Positions 36,278-46,911 of a stretch of 64,000 nucleotides of DNA are shown piece after piece (within the stretch, counting starts at the first letter, position 1; each line of letters opens with the position of its first letter). The translations under genes and the position numbers were made by a program. Below the pieces are notes generated by a model, which did no database searches, had not been told where the DNA came from, and worked only from the letters and a program-made list of their open reading frames with translations. This stretch comes from Agreia bicolorata (GTDB taxonomy: Bacteria > Actinomycetota > Actinomycetes > Actinomycetales > Microbacteriaceae), in the NCBI RefSeq assembly GCF_000938265.1, contig NZ_JYFC01000004.1, forward strand, positions 124,001-188,000, in the 5' to 3' direction.

Positions 36278-37458
36278 GCGCTATCCTCGTGGTGAACTCC
36301 GGTTCGTCATCGTTCAAGTACCAGCTCATCGAGATGACCACCGAAGAGGTGCTCGCCTCCGGCCTTGTCGAGCGCATCGGCGACGAGACCGGGCACTCCA
36401 AGCACACGAACGCCCAAGGATCGAGCGAGCTCGACCTGCCGATCCGCGATCACTCGCAGGGGTTCCAGGTGATGCTCGACGCGTTCCGAGCGAACGGGCC
36501 GTCGCTCGACGAGCATCCGCCCGTCGCTGTCGGACACCGCGTTGTGCACGGCGGAAAGCGATTCTTCGAGGCGACGGTCGTGACCGACCTCGTGAAGATC
36601 AATATCGACGACCTCGCCGACCTCGCGCCACTGCACAATCCGGCGAACCTGCAGGGTATCGAGGCGGCTCAGAAGGCGTTTCCCGATGTGCCGCACGTGG
36701 CGGTGTTCGACACCGCGTTCCACTCGACCCTCTCTCCCGCCGCTTACACCTACGCCATCGACAAGAAGCTCGCCGACCAGCACCGCATCCGGCGATACGG
36801 GTTCCACGGCACGTCGCACAAGTTCGTGTCTGAGGCCGCGGCGGCGTTCCTCGGGCGGCCGCTCGACGACACGAAGACGATCGTGCTGCACCTCGGCAAC
36901 GGGGCGTCCGCCTGTGCCGTCTCCGACGGAAAGTCGGTCGAGACGTCGATGGGTATGACGCCGTTGGAGGGACTCGTTATGGGCACTCGCTCGGGCGATC
37001 TCGATCCCGCCGTGCTGTTCCACCTGCATCGCAAGACGGGCCAGACGTTCGACGATCTCGACACACTTCTCAATCGTGGCAGCGGCATCCTGGGCCTCTC
37101 GGGCTACGGCGACATGCGCGACATGATCGCCGCAGCGCGCTCGGGCGATGCAGAAGCGCAGGCAGCCCTCGACGTCTATCTGCACCGCCTGAAGCACTAC
37201 GTGGGTGCCTACGCCGCGCAGCTCGGCGGGCTCGACGCGATCGTCTTCACGGCGGGAGTGGGGGAGAACACCCCGCTCATCCGGGCCGGGGCGCTCGCGG
37301 GACTCGGCATCCTGGGCATCGAGATCGATGAGGAGCGCAACGAGTCGACCGAGCGCGGGCCCCGGCTCATCTCGACGGATGCGTCGCGCGTCGCAGTCCT
37401 CGTGATTCCCACGAACGAGGAACTGGAGATCGCCCGACAGTCGCTGGCCGTGATCTGA
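36274..37458 (+). CDS. ackA: Acetate kinase
   Basis: Makes ATP and acetate from acetyl phosphate. The 394-residue protein starts ILVVNSGSSSFKYQL (the acetate/butyrate kinase signature 1), has HRVVHGGKRF, the second signature in RYGFHGTSHKFVS (with the catalytic-site His/Arg) and GNGASACAV with TRSGDLDPAV. GTG start overlapping the pta stop (GTGA). Converges on the LAL regulator gene with 22 bp between stops and no clear terminator. Confidence 0.97.
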   Translation: MSAILVVNSGSSSFKYQLIEMTTEEVLASGLVERIGDETGHSKHTNAQGSSELDLPIRDHSQGFQVMLDAFRANGPSLDEHPPVAVGHRVVHGGKRFFEATVVTDLVKINIDDLADLAPLHNPANLQGIEAAQKAFPDVPHVAVFDTAFHSTLSPAAYTYAIDKKLADQHRIRRYGFHGTSHKFVSEAAAAFLGRPLDDTKTIVLHLGNGASACAVSDGKSVETSMGMTPLEGLVMGTRSGDLDPAVLFHLHRKTGQTFDDLDTLLNRGSGILGLSGYGDMRDMIAAARSGDAEAQAALDVYLHRLKHYVGAYAAQLGGLDAIVFTAGVGENTPLIRAGALAGLGILGIEIDEERNESTERGPRLISTDASRVAVLVIPTNEELEIARQSLAVI

Positions 37459-37480
37459 GGTCAGACCGGCGGTGGCAGCC

Positions 37481-40216
37481 TTACCCTCTCACGATCGATC
37501 TGAGCTCCGACCGGGGTATGGCGCCAAGTTTTGATCGCGCCTGCAAGACGTGCGACTCCACTGTGCGCACGCTGAGGTAGAGATGAGAGGCTATCTCGGC
37601 GTTCGTGAGGCCGTCGGCCGCGAGCGTGACAACCTCGAGTTCGCGAGGCGTGAGCTTGGCGAGTCTTCGGGCGGCGAGCTCGTCCGCCTCACCGCCCATT
37701 GCGTCGTGTTCGGGTGAGGCGTTGTCGTCGACGAGCTGCAGCGAGGGAACATGGCGACGAATCGCCTCCGCCTGGGCGAGGGCGGCGTCGCGACGTGACT
37801 CGTTGGCGGAATCACCGTGGATCGTCGCGGCCGTTGTGAATGAGAACACCGCCTCCCACCAGAACTCGAGCGCGGCGAGTTCAGCGCCGATGCGCTCGAG
37901 CTCGTCGGCGTCACCGTCGGCCGAGGCGCGCAGATGGCCTTCGAGGAGCCTGGTCGAGTCCCACATCTGCTGAGAGGGCAGCTGCTCGATCTCCATGACC
38001 AGTTCCTCGGGGTCGTCCCCGAGTGCAGCGGCCACATGGAGCGGCCTCACAGCGAAGAAGCGCGAATCCGACCGGGCGTCTGCGAGCGCGCGGCACGCGG
38101 CGGCTGACCCAGCCAGATCTCCGTCGTGAGCCTTCAGCCGAGCGCTGAGTTGACTGGAGTACTGGGCCAGCCACGGCGTGCTCTCACGGGTGATGGCCGA
38201 GATCTCGCGCTCCACGAGGAGGGCGTCGTCGTAGCGGTGAAGGGCGGCGAGGGCGTTCGAACGGAGCAGCTGTATCCAGGTCGTCCACTTCATCTGCGTG
38301 CTATATCCCACACGCTCGAGAGCCCGTTGCAGCTCATTCTCTGCGCGCTCCGCCTGCCCCTTCTCGAGGGCGAGGTGGCCGGCGGCGAGATTCACCAGCG
38401 CCATGCCATACTCATCGGACGATTCGACCGTTCGCAACGCGAACGACTCCAGCTCCTGAGCAAGGCCCGCCCTGTCGTGGCCGACGGCCCCGCGCACCAG
38501 CGACGCCTGCATAACGAACTCGGTGATGACCCCGCTGCGATCGCCACGTTTCACTCCAGAAGAGGCGGAAGCGGAGAGTGCGGGGGCGACCATGGCCCAG
38601 CCGGTGCGGAGCACGCGTTCGAACTTCGATGTCTCGCCGCGGTAGACATAGCACGGCATCAACTCGGTGATCGCCCGCAGAACGAACGGCGAAGAGGAGG
38701 CATCGCTTTCGGCGATACCCTCCATCTCCTCGACCCCGTCGGCGTAGCAACTGAGCATCATGCGCGAGCGGGCCCTCGCGAACGAGGCCCATTCGTCGAG
38801 AGCGGAGTCGACGGTGCCCCAGGAGCGTGCCTCCTCTTGCAGCCTGTCGAGCCGCTCGGACGACGGTCCGTGCTGGCCCAGCAGCTGTATCCACCAAGCG
38901 AGATAGAGAGCGTCCTGTCTTGGATCCGTGTGTGGAACGTGAACGCGCTCCAGGACATCGATGGCCTCCTGAAACTTGCCTAGTTTCACGAGGCAGCGAG
39001 ACAGCTGCTCGACCCCAGTGAGAGTGGGCTCGTAGCTGAGAGATCTGTGAGCGAGCATCCGGGCGGAGCCCGGCATCCCGTTCTCGTTCGCGTGGCGGGC
39101 GGCACGGGCCAGCAGAACGGCAACCTGGCTCGACGACATGTCGTCGAGCGGATCGTGACTGGGGTCGTTCAGAAGGTATTCGGCGGCGAACGCGCATTCG
39201 GCGCCCGAGAGTTCGACCCCGGTGGACGCATCGTGCAGAAGCGCGAGTTCGACGACATGTCGTGCCTCGAGGGGATTCTCGCCTATCTGAATCGCGAGGG
39301 CTGCGCGAGCATAGAGCGAGCGACTGAAGACGCAGTCCGGAGTTCGCTGGTCGTAGCGGACGAGTCCCCGCCGGAGCAGGGATCTCAGCGCTGTACTGCC
39401 GACGAGGCTCGCCGCTCTGGCGAACGGGGTGGGGCCGAGTCGTGCAAGGGTCACCAGCGCGTATTCCTCTTCCGCGCTCAACCGTCGGAGCAGAGGGCGC
39501 ACGAAGTCGACGACGCGCGGAGACATGTACGACGGCCCGAGCAGCATGTTTTGCTGGCGGGCTGAGTAGGTTCCGCGCTGCAGTTCCTCGCGCGTCAGCT
39601 CCTCGAGCAGCCGTGGGTTTCCTTCAGCGAGCAGCATGATGCGGGCTCGGGTGACGATGTCGATGCGGTTCGGGCCGGCGATCGTCTCTACGATTCTCAC
39701 AGCCTCGTCGTAGCCGACGCCGCCGAGATCGACGCGCGGAATGCCTCGCTCTGTCCAGAGATTCGTCAGTTCACGCAGGCTTTCCTCGGTGCGAGCGGCC
39801 GTGTACGAGACGCCGGTGTCCAGCGTGATAAGAACGCTGTGGTCTTGAGCGCTCGCGAGGTCGGCGAGACGGACGGTGTCATCGAGTCCGAGGAGATGCG
39901 CGTCCTCGACGATCAACAGTCCAGGATGTGAATCCATCTGCGCGATCAACTGCTCATCGCGCAGTCGAATGCAGGTGACCGTCTCGACCGTGCGTCCACG
40001 TGCGCGGGCCGCGGCGGCGCATGCGCGAGCGGCCCAACTCTTGCCCATGCCAGCAGGCGCCGCGATGATGACCGAGCCACCTGAGAGAATGATCGCCGAG
40101 GCCCGCGCGATCTCGGCCTCGCGGTTCTCGTCGAACGATTCTGCAAATGTGAGCAGCTCGGACTTGTAGGCCACATATCTGTGATCTGATGTTTGGCTCA
40201 AACCTGACACCCCCAT
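37481..40216 (-). CDS. LuxR-family large ATP-binding regulator (LAL/MalT-type)
   Basis: A 911-residue STAND-type transcription factor. Residues about 30-230 are an AAA/NB-ARC-like ATPase with Walker A in AAPAGMGKSWAA (G57-K59-S60) and Walker B in PGLLIVEDAHLL. The long middle is helical TPR-like repeat (about 330-830). The C-terminus is a LuxR helix-turn-helix: LTPRELEVVTLAADGLTNAEIASHLYLSVRTVE (quoted in pieces elsewhere) ending SKLGAIPRSEL. A 15-bp-period array of CTCAGTAGT-like repeats lies 71-149 bp upstream, indicating autoregulation, and one repeat also occurs before the SipW operon. Confidence 0.9.
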   Translation of the reverse strand: MGVSGLSQTSDHRYVAYKSELLTFAESFDENREAEIARASAIILSGGSVIIAAPAGMGKSWAARACAAAARARGRTVETVTCIRLRDEQLIAQMDSHPGLLIVEDAHLLGLDDTVRLADLASAQDHSVLITLDTGVSYTAARTEESLRELTNLWTERGIPRVDLGGVGYDEAVRIVETIAGPNRIDIVTRARIMLLAEGNPRLLEELTREELQRGTYSARQQNMLLGPSYMSPRVVDFVRPLLRRLSAEEEYALVTLARLGPTPFARAASLVGSTALRSLLRRGLVRYDQRTPDCVFSRSLYARAALAIQIGENPLEARHVVELALLHDASTGVELSGAECAFAAEYLLNDPSHDPLDDMSSSQVAVLLARAARHANENGMPGSARMLAHRSLSYEPTLTGVEQLSRCLVKLGKFQEAIDVLERVHVPHTDPRQDALYLAWWIQLLGQHGPSSERLDRLQEEARSWGTVDSALDEWASFARARSRMMLSCYADGVEEMEGIAESDASSSPFVLRAITELMPCYVYRGETSKFERVLRTGWAMVAPALSASASSGVKRGDRSGVITEFVMQASLVRGAVGHDRAGLAQELESFALRTVESSDEYGMALVNLAAGHLALEKGQAERAENELQRALERVGYSTQMKWTTWIQLLRSNALAALHRYDDALLVEREISAITRESTPWLAQYSSQLSARLKAHDGDLAGSAAACRALADARSDSRFFAVRPLHVAAALGDDPEELVMEIEQLPSQQMWDSTRLLEGHLRASADGDADELERIGAELAALEFWWEAVFSFTTAATIHGDSANESRRDAALAQAEAIRRHVPSLQLVDDNASPEHDAMGGEADELAARRLAKLTPRELEVVTLAADGLTNAEIASHLYLSVRTVESHVLQARSKLGAIPRSELRSIVRG

Positions 40217-40286
40217 GCACGGTCCCCTACGACCCGTATTAATTGATTGAGCCTACGCGGAGAACGCTCTCAGAGTCTTGGCCCGG

Positions 40287-40365
40287 ACTACTGAGTTGTG
40301 GGACACCGAGTCTCAGTAGTCAGCGTCTCAGTAGTGAGGGGCTCGGTAGTCGGGGACTCAGTAGC
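40287..40365. repeat. Iteron-like regulatory repeat array (15-bp period)
   Basis: Four direct copies of an 11-mer start exactly 15 bp apart: GTCTCAGTAGT (40310), GTCTCAGTAGT (40325), GGCTCGGTAGT (40340), GACTCAGTAGC (40355). A degenerate fifth, GTCTGGGGAGT, starts at 40370. An inverted copy ACTACTGAGTT lies at 40287-40297. The array is in the promoter region of the LAL gene and its far end runs into the stop of the GNAT gene. Read along LAL transcription the unit is ACTACTGAGAC. Confidence 0.8.
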
Positions 40366-40792
40366 TGCCGTCTGGGGAGTCGGCTATAAGGCGCTTTCCG
40401 TAGCTGACCGCGGCATCCTGCGTGTAGCCGAGGTGTTCGTAGAACGCGCGTACCTCTGTGTTGTCGCCGCGGATCTGCAGGTTGAGCTTCGGGCAGCCGA
40501 GCTCGATGAGCAGCCGCTCCGCCTCCTGCATCATGCGGCGACCGTAGTCGAGGCCTCGGGATCCGGGCGACACGGCCAGGTAGTTGACCCATCCGCGGTG
40601 GCCGTCGTAACCCACCATCGCGGCCGCCACGACCGCTCCCTCGGACTCGCCGACCAGGAACAGATCCGGCTGCACCGTCAGCTTGCGCTCGATGTCCTTG
40701 CGCGGATCGTTCCACGGGCGAACGAGCCCTGCGGCGGTCCACAACTCGATCACGGCATGGGCATCTTCGGGGGCGAAAGGGCGAATCTGCAT
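40358..40792 (-). CDS. ypeA: GNAT-family N-acetyltransferase, YpeA-like
   Basis: A 144-residue acetyltransferase. Starting at ATG 40792 the product opens MQIRPFAPEDAHAVIELWTAAGLVRPWND, in line with YpeA proteins; a longer GTG start at 40831 adds 13 unlikely residues. The acetyl-CoA site is VSPGSRGLDYGRRMM (about 80-94; R/Q-x-x-G-x-G/A variant), preceded by VGYDGHRGWVNYLAV. C-terminal GYTQDAAVSYGKRLI matches the family tail. The substrate is unknown. Its 3' end lies inside the repeat array of the LAL promoter. Confidence 0.87.
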   Translation of the reverse strand: MQIRPFAPEDAHAVIELWTAAGLVRPWNDPRKDIERKLTVQPDLFLVGESEGAVVAAAMVGYDGHRGWVNYLAVSPGSRGLDYGRRMMQEAERLLIELGCPKLNLQIRGDNTEVRAFYEHLGYTQDAAVSYGKRLIADSPDGSY

Positions 40793-40877
40793 CCCTCCAT
40801 CCTGCCGGGTGAAGGCTCCGCCCACAGGCACCGGATGCGACGGGCACGGTGTCAGCGGCGACCGTTACGATTGCTGC

Positions 40878-43037
40878 ATGGTCACCGCTCTCTACCGCCG
40901 CTATCGACCTGAGGCGTTCTCCGAGATGATCGGACAGTCGCAGGTGACCGATCCGCTTATGACGGCCCTTCGTACCAACAGGGTCAACCACGCCTATCTC
41001 TTCTCGGGCCCACGCGGCTGCGGCAAGACAACCTCGGCACGCATTCTCGCTCGCTGCCTCAACTGCGCCGAGGGGCCGACAGATACCCCGTGCGGCGTCT
41101 GCCCCAGCTGCGTCGAACTCGGTCGCGACGGCGGGGGTTCGCTCGACGTCGTCGAGATCGACGCCGCGAGCCACAATGGTGTCGACGATGCGCGCGACAT
41201 TCGCGAGCGGGCGGTCTTTGCCCCCGCCCGCGACCGCTTCAAGATCTTCATTCTCGACGAGGCGCACATGGTCACGCCGCAGGGCTTCAACGCCCTGCTG
41301 AAGATCGTCGAAGAGCCGCCGGAGCACGTCAAGTTCATCTTCGCCACGACCGAGCCCGACAAGGTCATCGGCACCATCCGCTCACGCACGCATCACTACC
41401 CCTTCCGCCTCGTGCCTCCTGCCCAACTGCTCGAATATGTGCAGCAGCTGTGCGACAGCGAGGGCATGCAGGTCGCGCCCGGTGTGCTGCCGCTCGTCGT
41501 GCGTGCCGGCGGCGGTTCTCCGCGTGACACCCTCTCCCTGCTCGACCAGCTCATGGCGGGCTCGGAGAACAACACCGTCGAATACGAACGGGCAGTCGCC
41601 CTGCTCGGTTACACGCACTCCGCTCTTCTCGGCGAGGTGATCGATGCCATCGGCGTGCGCGACGCGGCGGCAGCGTTCGGCGCTGTCGACCGGGTCATCC
41701 AGACCGGCCAAGACCCCCGTCGTTTCGTCGAAGACCTGCTCGAGCGCCTGCGCGACATCATCATCGTCAGCGCCACGACCAGCATCGAGGCAGCCGGTGC
41801 CGTCTTACGAGGCGTTCCCACCGATGAACTGCAGGCCATGCACCACCAGGCGCAGCAGTTCGGCCACGCTGAACTCTCGCGCACGGCCGACATCGTCAAC
41901 GCCGCTCTCACCGAGATGACCGGGGCAACCAGCCCTCGTCTGCACCTAGAGCTGATGGTGGCCCGAGTTCTCGTTCCCGCCAGCGACGACACCGAGCGCG
42001 GATCGCTCGCCCGTATCGAACGCCTCGAGCGCCGAGTCGGAGTCGAGACGGCCGATGCGCCTCGGGCCGCGGCGCCCGTTCAGCGTGCCGCTCCGGTTCC
42101 GGCTCCGGCTGCTGAACCCGTGCCTGTCGCCGTCGCTGAGGCCGCTCCCACGACCACGGGGCAGCAGATGGCCGCAGCGCCAGCCCCTTCCGGTGCAGAC
42201 CCGACTCCCGAGGCAGCGCCGGTTGTCGCTTCGCCGCCACACATCGAGCCCGCTGCGCCTGCGCAGCCTGCGGTTCAGGCGGGGCCGGTTACTCTGGCGC
42301 AGGTTCGAGACACCTGGCCCGAGATCCTCGATGCGGTGCAGAAGACCAAGCGCAGCGCATGGTTGGTCGCGTTCACCGCGACAGTGCGGGCGTTCGAGAA
42401 CGACGTCCTCACCCTCGAGTTCCCCAGCGAGAATGACGTCAACCAGTTCAGGCAGCAGCAGGCTCCAGGTCAGGGCGTCAGCGAGATCTTGCGGCAGGCG
42501 ATCCTCGACCTGCTGGGTGTGCGCGTCAAATACATCGCTCGCGTCGAGCAACCGGTGGCCTCTGCCGCACCCCAGGCCAACTCGGCCCGGTCGCCCGAGT
42601 CCCCACCCACGGCGGCATCCGCATCCGAACCCGCCGTGGTACGCGAGCCGGCGTCACGCCCCGAGCCGGCGCGCGCGCCACAGAAGCCCGCCGAGGTCAC
42701 CAGCTCCTGGGCCGTCGTCGCCATCCCGCAGTCAGATCCTGCGGCCGAGCCCGTGCCCGAAGAAGATCGCGAACCTGAACCCGATTTCCGGGAGCCCGTG
42801 TTCAGGCCCGCGCCGGCTGCTGCTGCGCAGGCCCCCGAGCAAGCCGCTCCGGCCGTACCCACGCCCACCTTCACCCGAGGTCGCCCCGAGACACCGCAGG
42901 CCCGCCCGGCGCCTGCCGCAACCACCGATTCCGGTCGTCAACGCTACGGCGAAGCCGTCGTTCGCGAGATCCTGGGCGCCAATTTCATCGAGGAGCAGCC
43001 CGTGGCTCCCCGCAACCCGCAGAGAAGCGACGGCTAA
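40878..43037 (+). CDS. dnaX: DNA polymerase III subunit gamma/tau
   Basis: The clamp-loader ATPase of the replicative polymerase, 719 residues. MVTALYRRYRPEAFSEMIGQ is the conserved opening; Walker A is GPRGCGKTTSAR (about 41-52), the zinc module has CLNC and CGVCPSC, the DEAH-like box is ILDEAHMV and the SRC-type arginine finger region follows KVIGTIRSRTHHYPF. Residues about 390-520 and 560-700 are Pro/Ala-rich linkers around the tau domain that contacts DnaE. No obvious programmed frameshift slippery run was seen. Immediately followed by recR. Confidence 0.96.
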   Translation: MVTALYRRYRPEAFSEMIGQSQVTDPLMTALRTNRVNHAYLFSGPRGCGKTTSARILARCLNCAEGPTDTPCGVCPSCVELGRDGGGSLDVVEIDAASHNGVDDARDIRERAVFAPARDRFKIFILDEAHMVTPQGFNALLKIVEEPPEHVKFIFATTEPDKVIGTIRSRTHHYPFRLVPPAQLLEYVQQLCDSEGMQVAPGVLPLVVRAGGGSPRDTLSLLDQLMAGSENNTVEYERAVALLGYTHSALLGEVIDAIGVRDAAAAFGAVDRVIQTGQDPRRFVEDLLERLRDIIIVSATTSIEAAGAVLRGVPTDELQAMHHQAQQFGHAELSRTADIVNAALTEMTGATSPRLHLELMVARVLVPASDDTERGSLARIERLERRVGVETADAPRAAAPVQRAAPVPAPAAEPVPVAVAEAAPTTTGQQMAAAPAPSGADPTPEAAPVVASPPHIEPAAPAQPAVQAGPVTLAQVRDTWPEILDAVQKTKRSAWLVAFTATVRAFENDVLTLEFPSENDVNQFRQQQAPGQGVSEILRQAILDLLGVRVKYIARVEQPVASAAPQANSARSPESPPTAASASEPAVVREPASRPEPARAPQKPAEVTSSWAVVAIPQSDPAAEPVPEEDREPEPDFREPVFRPAPAAAAQAPEQAAPAVPTPTFTRGRPETPQARPAPAATTDSGRQRYGEAVVREILGANFIEEQPVAPRNPQRSDG

Positions 43038-43637
43038 GTGTACGAAGGCATCGTCCAAGAGCTCATCGACGAGTTGGGCAGGCTTCCGGGCATCGGCCCG
43101 AAGTCGGCGCAGCGCATCGCGTTCCACATTTTGCAGACGGAGTCATTCGACGTCACCCGGCTCGCCGAGGTGCTCATCGAGGTGCGCGACAAGGTGCACT
43201 TCTGCTCGATCTGCGGAAACGTGTCAGAGCAAGAGACCTGCTCGATCTGCCGCGATCCTCGCCGCCAGCAGACCGTGATCTGTGTGGTCGAAGAGGCCAA
43301 AGACGTCGTCGCGATCGAGCGCACCAGAGAGTTCAGAGGGCTCTATCACGTGCTCGGCGGCGCTATCAGCCCGATCGATGGCATCGGTCCAGACAATCTG
43401 CGCATCCGTGAACTCATGCAGCGGTTGGCCGACGTCAACATCACCGAGGTCATCATCGCCACCGATCCCAACCTCGAGGGCGAAGCCACGGCCACCTACC
43501 TCTCGCGCCTGCTCAATACGCTTCAGATCCGCGTCACTCGCCTGGCATCCGGTCTTCCGGTCGGCGGCGATCTCGAGTACGCCGACGAAGTCACACTCGG
43601 CCGTGCCTTCGAGGGGCGTCGGCTCGTCGAGAGCTGA
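43038..43637 (+). CDS. recR: Recombination mediator RecR
   Basis: A 199-residue protein that works with RecF/RecO to load RecA at gaps. It has the N-terminal helix-hairpin-helix [18 protein letters not shown], a four-Cys zinc finger (CSICGN...CSIC), and a Toprim domain with [12 protein letters not shown] and [20 protein letters not shown] start directly abuts the dnaX stop, the classical dnaX-recR arrangement. Confidence 0.97.
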   Translation: MYEGIVQELIDELGRLPGIGPKSAQRIAFHILQTESFDVTRLAEVLIEVRDKVHFCSICGNVSEQETCSICRDPRRQQTVICVVEEAKDVVAIERTREFRGLYHVLGGAISPIDGIGPDNLRIRELMQRLADVNITEVIIATDPNLEGEATATYLSRLLNTLQIRVTRLASGLPVGGDLEYADEVTLGRAFEGRRLVES

Positions 43638-43639
43638 TC

Positions 43640-45352
43640 GTGCACATCGCGGTCAGTGCATATACGGGACGTGCAGCTCCCGGCGCTGCCGGAGACGAGG
43701 CCGTGACGCTCACCGAGCTCGACGAGGCGGGCAGGCTTCTCGGTCAGCCTGAAACAGTCTCGCGCGACGAACTTCCGCACGCCGTCGCCCGGCGTGAAGA
43801 GCAGTCGCCGCGCTGGGTCTGGGACGACACTCGGCGCTGGTACCCGGCGCTGCTCGAGTCCGAGGTCGAGGTCGAACGCTGCGTCGACCTGCGTCTGTGC
43901 CACACCATCTTGCGCAATGCCGCCGCATCTGCAGAGTCAGAGCTCGCCCTCGCGCCGCCCTCATCGTGGGACGAGCCGAGCAGCTGGGCTGAACACGGCG
44001 AAACCGACACCCTGTTCGACCTCGGCGTGCAGCGCGGTCGTGACGATGCCGCGGGCGCAGACCCCGTCGAAGAGTTCCGTCTGCAGCGCGCAGCCGTGGC
44101 AGGTGCGGCCGATCCCAACCGCTTGTCGCTGCTACTCGCGGCGGAGTCCGCCGGCAGCCTCATCGCGATCGAGATGCAGTTCGCCGGCCTGCCGTGGAAC
44201 GCGTCCCGGCACAACGAGCTTCTGGTCGAGCTGCTGGGGCAGCGACCGCCGCTGGGGCAGCGGCCTGCCCGCATGCACGAGCTGCTTCTCGAGATCCGCG
44301 CCGCGATCAATGACCCGGCCGCGAACCCGGATTCGCCCGTCGAGCTGGTCAAGTCGCTACGCCGCGCTGGAGTCGATGTCTCGAGCACGAACCGATGGGA
44401 ACTCGCTCGCCACGAGCATCCGGTCATCGAGCCGCTGCTGGCCTACAAGAAGCTGTCTCGGCTGCTCACGGCCAACGGGTGGAACTGGATCGACACCTGG
44501 GTCGAGGGCGGGCGATTCCGCCCCGTTTACGTGCCCGGCGGAGTCGTTACCGGCCGCTGGGCGGCCGATGGCGGAGGAGCGCTGCAACTGCCCCACCAGG
44601 TCAGAGGCGCCGTCATCGCAGACCCGGGGTGGATGTTCGTGGTCGCCGACGCCGCGCAACTTGAGCCACGCATCCTCACCGCCATGTCAGGCGATCGCGC
44701 CATGGCCGTGGCGGGGCGCGACCGCGATCTCTACGACGGCATCGTCGCATCCGGTGCCGTCGACACGCGCGCACACGCCAAGGTCGGAATGCTCGGCGCC
44801 ATGTACGGCGGAACCACGGGCGAGAGCGGCCGCATGCTTCCCCGGCTGGAGCGGGCCTACCCGGATGCCATCCGGTTCGTCGAAGAGGCAGCGCGGCTGG
44901 GAGAGAGCGGCGCCGTGGTGTCGACCCACCTGGGTCGCACGTCTCCGCGGCCGTCAGACGAGTGGCGCGAGCTGCAAGACGACGCTCGACAGGAGGGCGC
45001 GAGCGAGGCAGTGCAGGCCCGGGCGAAGACTGCGAGGCGAAGCTGGGGCCGTTTCACCCGCAACTTCGTTGTGCAGGGCACCGCAGCGGAGTGGGCGCTG
45101 GCATGGATGGCCGGACTCCGCCGCCGACTGGCGCTGCTCGACCCTGAGGCCACCCTTCGTGAACGACCCCACCTCGTCTTCTTTCTGCACGATGAGATCG
45201 TGGTGCACACGCCCGCCGCGCTCGCTGAGGCGGTCGCCACAGAGGTGCGCGCGGCAGCCGAAAGCGCGGGCAGGCTGCTGTTCGGGTCCGTACCGGTGCA
45301 GTTCCCGGTGACGGTCGCCGTGGTCGACAGCTACGACAAGGCCAAAGCATGA
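43640..45352 (+). CDS. Family-A DNA polymerase-like protein (bifunctional exonuclease/polymerase type)
   Basis: A 570-residue PolA-related protein with a C-terminal polymerase domain. Motif A is VVADAAQLEPRILTAMSGD (Asp before AAQLEPR), motif B RAHAKVGMLGAMYGGTTGE (K...YG finger helix) and motif C FFLHDEIVVHTP. The N-terminal 190 residues are in the place of a 3'-5' exonuclease but show no convincing DEDD set, so proofreading is doubtful. No 5' nuclease domain. Such second PolA-like genes are common in actinobacteria; the role, probably repair, is not established. GTG start two bases after recR. Confidence 0.85.
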   Translation: MHIAVSAYTGRAAPGAAGDEAVTLTELDEAGRLLGQPETVSRDELPHAVARREEQSPRWVWDDTRRWYPALLESEVEVERCVDLRLCHTILRNAAASAESELALAPPSSWDEPSSWAEHGETDTLFDLGVQRGRDDAAGADPVEEFRLQRAAVAGAADPNRLSLLLAAESAGSLIAIEMQFAGLPWNASRHNELLVELLGQRPPLGQRPARMHELLLEIRAAINDPAANPDSPVELVKSLRRAGVDVSSTNRWELARHEHPVIEPLLAYKKLSRLLTANGWNWIDTWVEGGRFRPVYVPGGVVTGRWAADGGGALQLPHQVRGAVIADPGWMFVVADAAQLEPRILTAMSGDRAMAVAGRDRDLYDGIVASGAVDTRAHAKVGMLGAMYGGTTGESGRMLPRLERAYPDAIRFVEEAARLGESGAVVSTHLGRTSPRPSDEWRELQDDARQEGASEAVQARAKTARRSWGRFTRNFVVQGTAAEWALAWMAGLRRRLALLDPEATLRERPHLVFFLHDEIVVHTPAALAEAVATEVRAAAESAGRLLFGSVPVQFPVTVAVVDSYDKAKA

Positions 45353-45412
45353 CCCCGCCTGCCCGCTAAGATTGCACGCTGGGCCCATCCTCGTCATTTC
45401 AGGAGTGTTTAC

Positions 45413-46708
<1,296 letters not shown>

Positions 46709-46731
46709 CCCGACCCGTTCGCCACGAATGA

Positions 46732-46791
46732 TGTTGCCCGGGGCGACGGATGTTGCCGGTCGCCCGGCAACATCCGTCGCGTTCGGCAACA
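46732..46791. repeat. 60-bp palindromic repeat, left copy
   Basis: A 17-bp perfect stem (46743-46759 with 46764-46780, loop TCGC) is nested in an outer 7-bp inverted repeat TGTTGCC/GGCAACA (46732-46738 and 46785-46791). It begins 24 bases after the lysC stop. The core 38 bp is identical to the copy at 47870-47929. May act as a transcription terminator, or be a dispersed REP/MITE-like element. Confidence 0.85.
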
Positions 46792-46853
46792 CTCGCCTCT
46801 AGCCGATCGAGTGAATGAGCCACTCCTCAACCGGTCGGTGCTGCTCAGGCTTG

Positions 46854-46875
46854 TGCACTCTTGGGTCTGAGTGCA
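46854..46875. promoter_or_regulatory. Inverted repeat upstream of AbiEi-like pseudogene
   Basis: TGCACTC-N8-GAGTGCA, a 7-bp inverted repeat, ends 36 bp before the pseudogene start. Its position fits an operator for an autoregulatory antitoxin-type helix-turn-helix protein; the link is inference. Confidence 0.4.
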
Positions 46876-46911
46876 GTTCTCGCGCTCTCGGCTCCGTTCA
46901 TTCTGGGAGGC

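Noticed and set aside
40287-40380. Repeat array as a CRISPR or replication iteron
   Set aside because: Units of 11 bp with 4-bp spacers are far too short for CRISPR, and no cas or replication initiator gene is nearby; a promoter location fits regulation.
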